Source of the DNA: Clostridium uliginosum
GTDB taxonomy: Bacteria; Bacillota; Clostridia; Clostridiales; Clostridiaceae
Direction: 5' to 3'
DNA: 64,000 nucleotides
Assembly (NCBI RefSeq): GCF_900112485.1
Contig: NZ_FOMG01000006.1
Coordinates: 104,826-168,825 of the forward strand
A program made the translations under genes and the position numbers. The first letter of the stretch is position 1, and every line of letters begins with the position of its first letter. Positions 62,924-64,000 of the stretch are shown piece after piece. A model generated the notes under the pieces. It did not search any database. It had not been told where the DNA came from and saw nothing but the letters and a program-made list of their open reading frames with translations.

Positions 62924-63174
62924 ATTTAAATGATATCATAAATGTTAAGTGCTTGAAAGAATTTAACATTAAAGAAACTAACAATAAATTAAAGTTACTT
63001 TGAAATGCTTAAATGTAAAAGTTTACTGGACTTTCAAGCCGTTTGATTTATATTTTAAATATGATAGTATAGTATTTGGCAGAGATAAGGTATATCAAAG
63101 AAGATAGACTAGCATAATAAATTGTTATCTTTTTTGAATATGTCTAAAACAATAAAGTGAAAAGAGGGATTTTA

Positions 63175-63933
63175 GTGAAATATGCATTAGATGTTCATAC
63201 TCACACTTTAGTTAGTGGGCATGCTTATTCAACTTTAATGGAAAATGCAAAGGTTGCTTCAGATAAAGGAATAAAGGTATTAGGAACTACAGAACATGGA
63301 GTTAATATGCCTAATGCTCCTCATATATGGTATTTTGGTAACTATAAAGTATTACCAAGAGAGATGTATGGGGTAACTATGCTTTATGGTACTGAAGCAA
63401 ATATAATTGATTATAATGGTACGTTAGATATGGATGATGAAATATTGAAAAAATTAGATATTGTTATAGGCAGTATTCATCCAGAAGTTTATAAGATAGG
63501 TAATAGAGAAGAAAATACAAGAGCATTTATAAATACAATAGAAAACGGACAAATAGATATCATAGGGCATCTTGGAAATCCAGAAATACCAGTAGATTTT
63601 GAGGCTGTAGTTAAGAGTGCTATAAAACATGATGTTTTAATTGAAATTAATAATAGTTCTTTTACCACATCTAGGATAGGTAGTAATCATAACTGTAAAG
63701 AAATTGCCTTATTATGCAAAAAATATGACGCAAAACTAATAATTAATAGTGATGCACATTTTTGTACAAAAATAGGAGAATTTACGGAAGCTATTAAAAT
63801 GCTTGAATCCATTGATTTTCCAGAAGAACTTATAATTAATAAGGAACCAGAAGAACTATTAAAACGATTAAAGAAAAAAGGTAAATTAAGTGATTTAGAT
63901 TTATATAGGTTGTTGAGTAAACAAAAATTGTAA
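63175..63933 (+). CDS. PHP-domain phosphatase/hydrolase (YcdX-like)
   Basis: 252 aa. The PHP metal motifs are DVHTHTLVSGHAYS at the N terminus, TTEHG, IGSIHPE, IIGHLGNPE and IINSDAHFCTKIGEF. This is the YcdX/HisK-like group of trinuclear-zinc phosphoesterases. The start is GTG 63175 after AAAGAGGGATTTTA; the GTG at 63157 lies upstream of that site. The C terminus (LKRLKKKGKLSDLDLYRLLS) is as in clostridial homologues. It is the last gene in the window. Confidence 0.92.
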   Translation: MKYALDVHTHTLVSGHAYSTLMENAKVASDKGIKVLGTTEHGVNMPNAPHIWYFGNYKVLPREMYGVTMLYGTEANIIDYNGTLDMDDEILKKLDIVIGSIHPEVYKIGNREENTRAFINTIENGQIDIIGHLGNPEIPVDFEAVVKSAIKHDVLIEINNSSFTTSRIGSNHNCKEIALLCKKYDAKLIINSDAHFCTKIGEFTEAIKMLESIDFPEELIINKEPEELLKRLKKKGKLSDLDLYRLLSKQKL

Positions 63934-63943
63934 AAAATAAATA

Positions 63944-64000
63944 AGCCATTCCTTTGTGATATAATGATTTCGCTAAAAACAACAAATACATCACATAAGG
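63944..64000. other. Partial inverted repeat at the window edge
   Basis: CCTTTGTGAT (63951-63960) is nearly the complement of ATCACATAAGG (63990-64000), and GCCATT before the first half suggests that the palindrome continues beyond the window. It may be a terminator-like or repeat hairpin; the edge prevents a call. Confidence 0.35.

Noticed and set aside
1..64000. tRNA genes
   Set aside because: No cloverleaf with TTCRANY T-loop and matching acceptor was seen, though a tRNAscan run would be decisive.

Overview
The window is a chromosomal segment of a low-GC Clostridium of cluster I, most like the C. beijerinckii / C. saccharoperbutylacetonicum / C. butyricum group. This placement is inferred from the AT-rich codon use, the sporulation genes yqfC/yqfD, the order rpsU-yqeY-yqfC-yqfD-pgpH-ybeY-dgkA-era-recO and dnaG-rpoD-trmK-nif3, and a choline-binding lysozyme. 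The species cannot be fixed from the sequence alone.

Layout. 1-20893 is a conserved housekeeping block: ribosomal protein S21, YqeY, sporulation proteins YqfC/YqfD, the c-di-AMP phosphodiesterase PgpH, YbeY, a DgkA-PAP2 fusion, Era, RecO, a CcpN-type regulator beside pyruvate phosphate dikinase, a CotS-like protein, dGTPase, primase and the primary sigma factor (overlapping genes), TrmK, a Nif3 protein and RNase P RNA. 20910-38519 is a compact phage-tail gene cluster: Xre repressor, ImmA-like protein, Xpf-like activator, contractile sheath and tube, frameshifted tail chaperone, tape measure, LysM protein, hub, baseplate, three fibre genes, holin and lysozyme. It has no capsid, portal, terminase or integrase, so it reads as an R-type phage-tail-like bacteriocin (tailocin), not a prophage. 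38925-49437 holds a Nudix hydrolase and the potassium pump genes kdpABC, with an unusual signalling set: a short kinase-less KdpD, a receiver protein without a DNA-binding domain, and a histidine kinase with a receiver-TPR partner. 49821-51902 encodes a phosphodiester glycosidase-like protein and a membrane-anchored unknown. 52047-59356 is a glucan/maltodextrin block: MsmX/UgpC-type ATPase, PucR-type and LacI-type regulators, 4-alpha-glucanotransferase and glucan phosphorylase. 59436-63933 has a PrmA-like methyltransferase, a 2-hydroxyacid dehydrogenase, a Cof-type HAD phosphatase and a PHP hydrolase.

The intergenic spaces carry two families of small inverted-repeat (MITE-like) elements. Family A is about 163 bp, with ends TAAGGCACATTC and ATGTGCCTTA, and has many short derivatives. 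Family B is 99-224 bp, with ends GGCTATGTTTTAAAATAGTG and its reverse complement. Family A ends repeatedly supply the stop codon of the neighbouring gene.

The most interesting items are the tailocin with its three-copy 60-bp repeats around the activator gene, its A AAA AAC frameshift site, an apparent ATA start codon, duplicated fibre modules, and the family A elements at stop codons.
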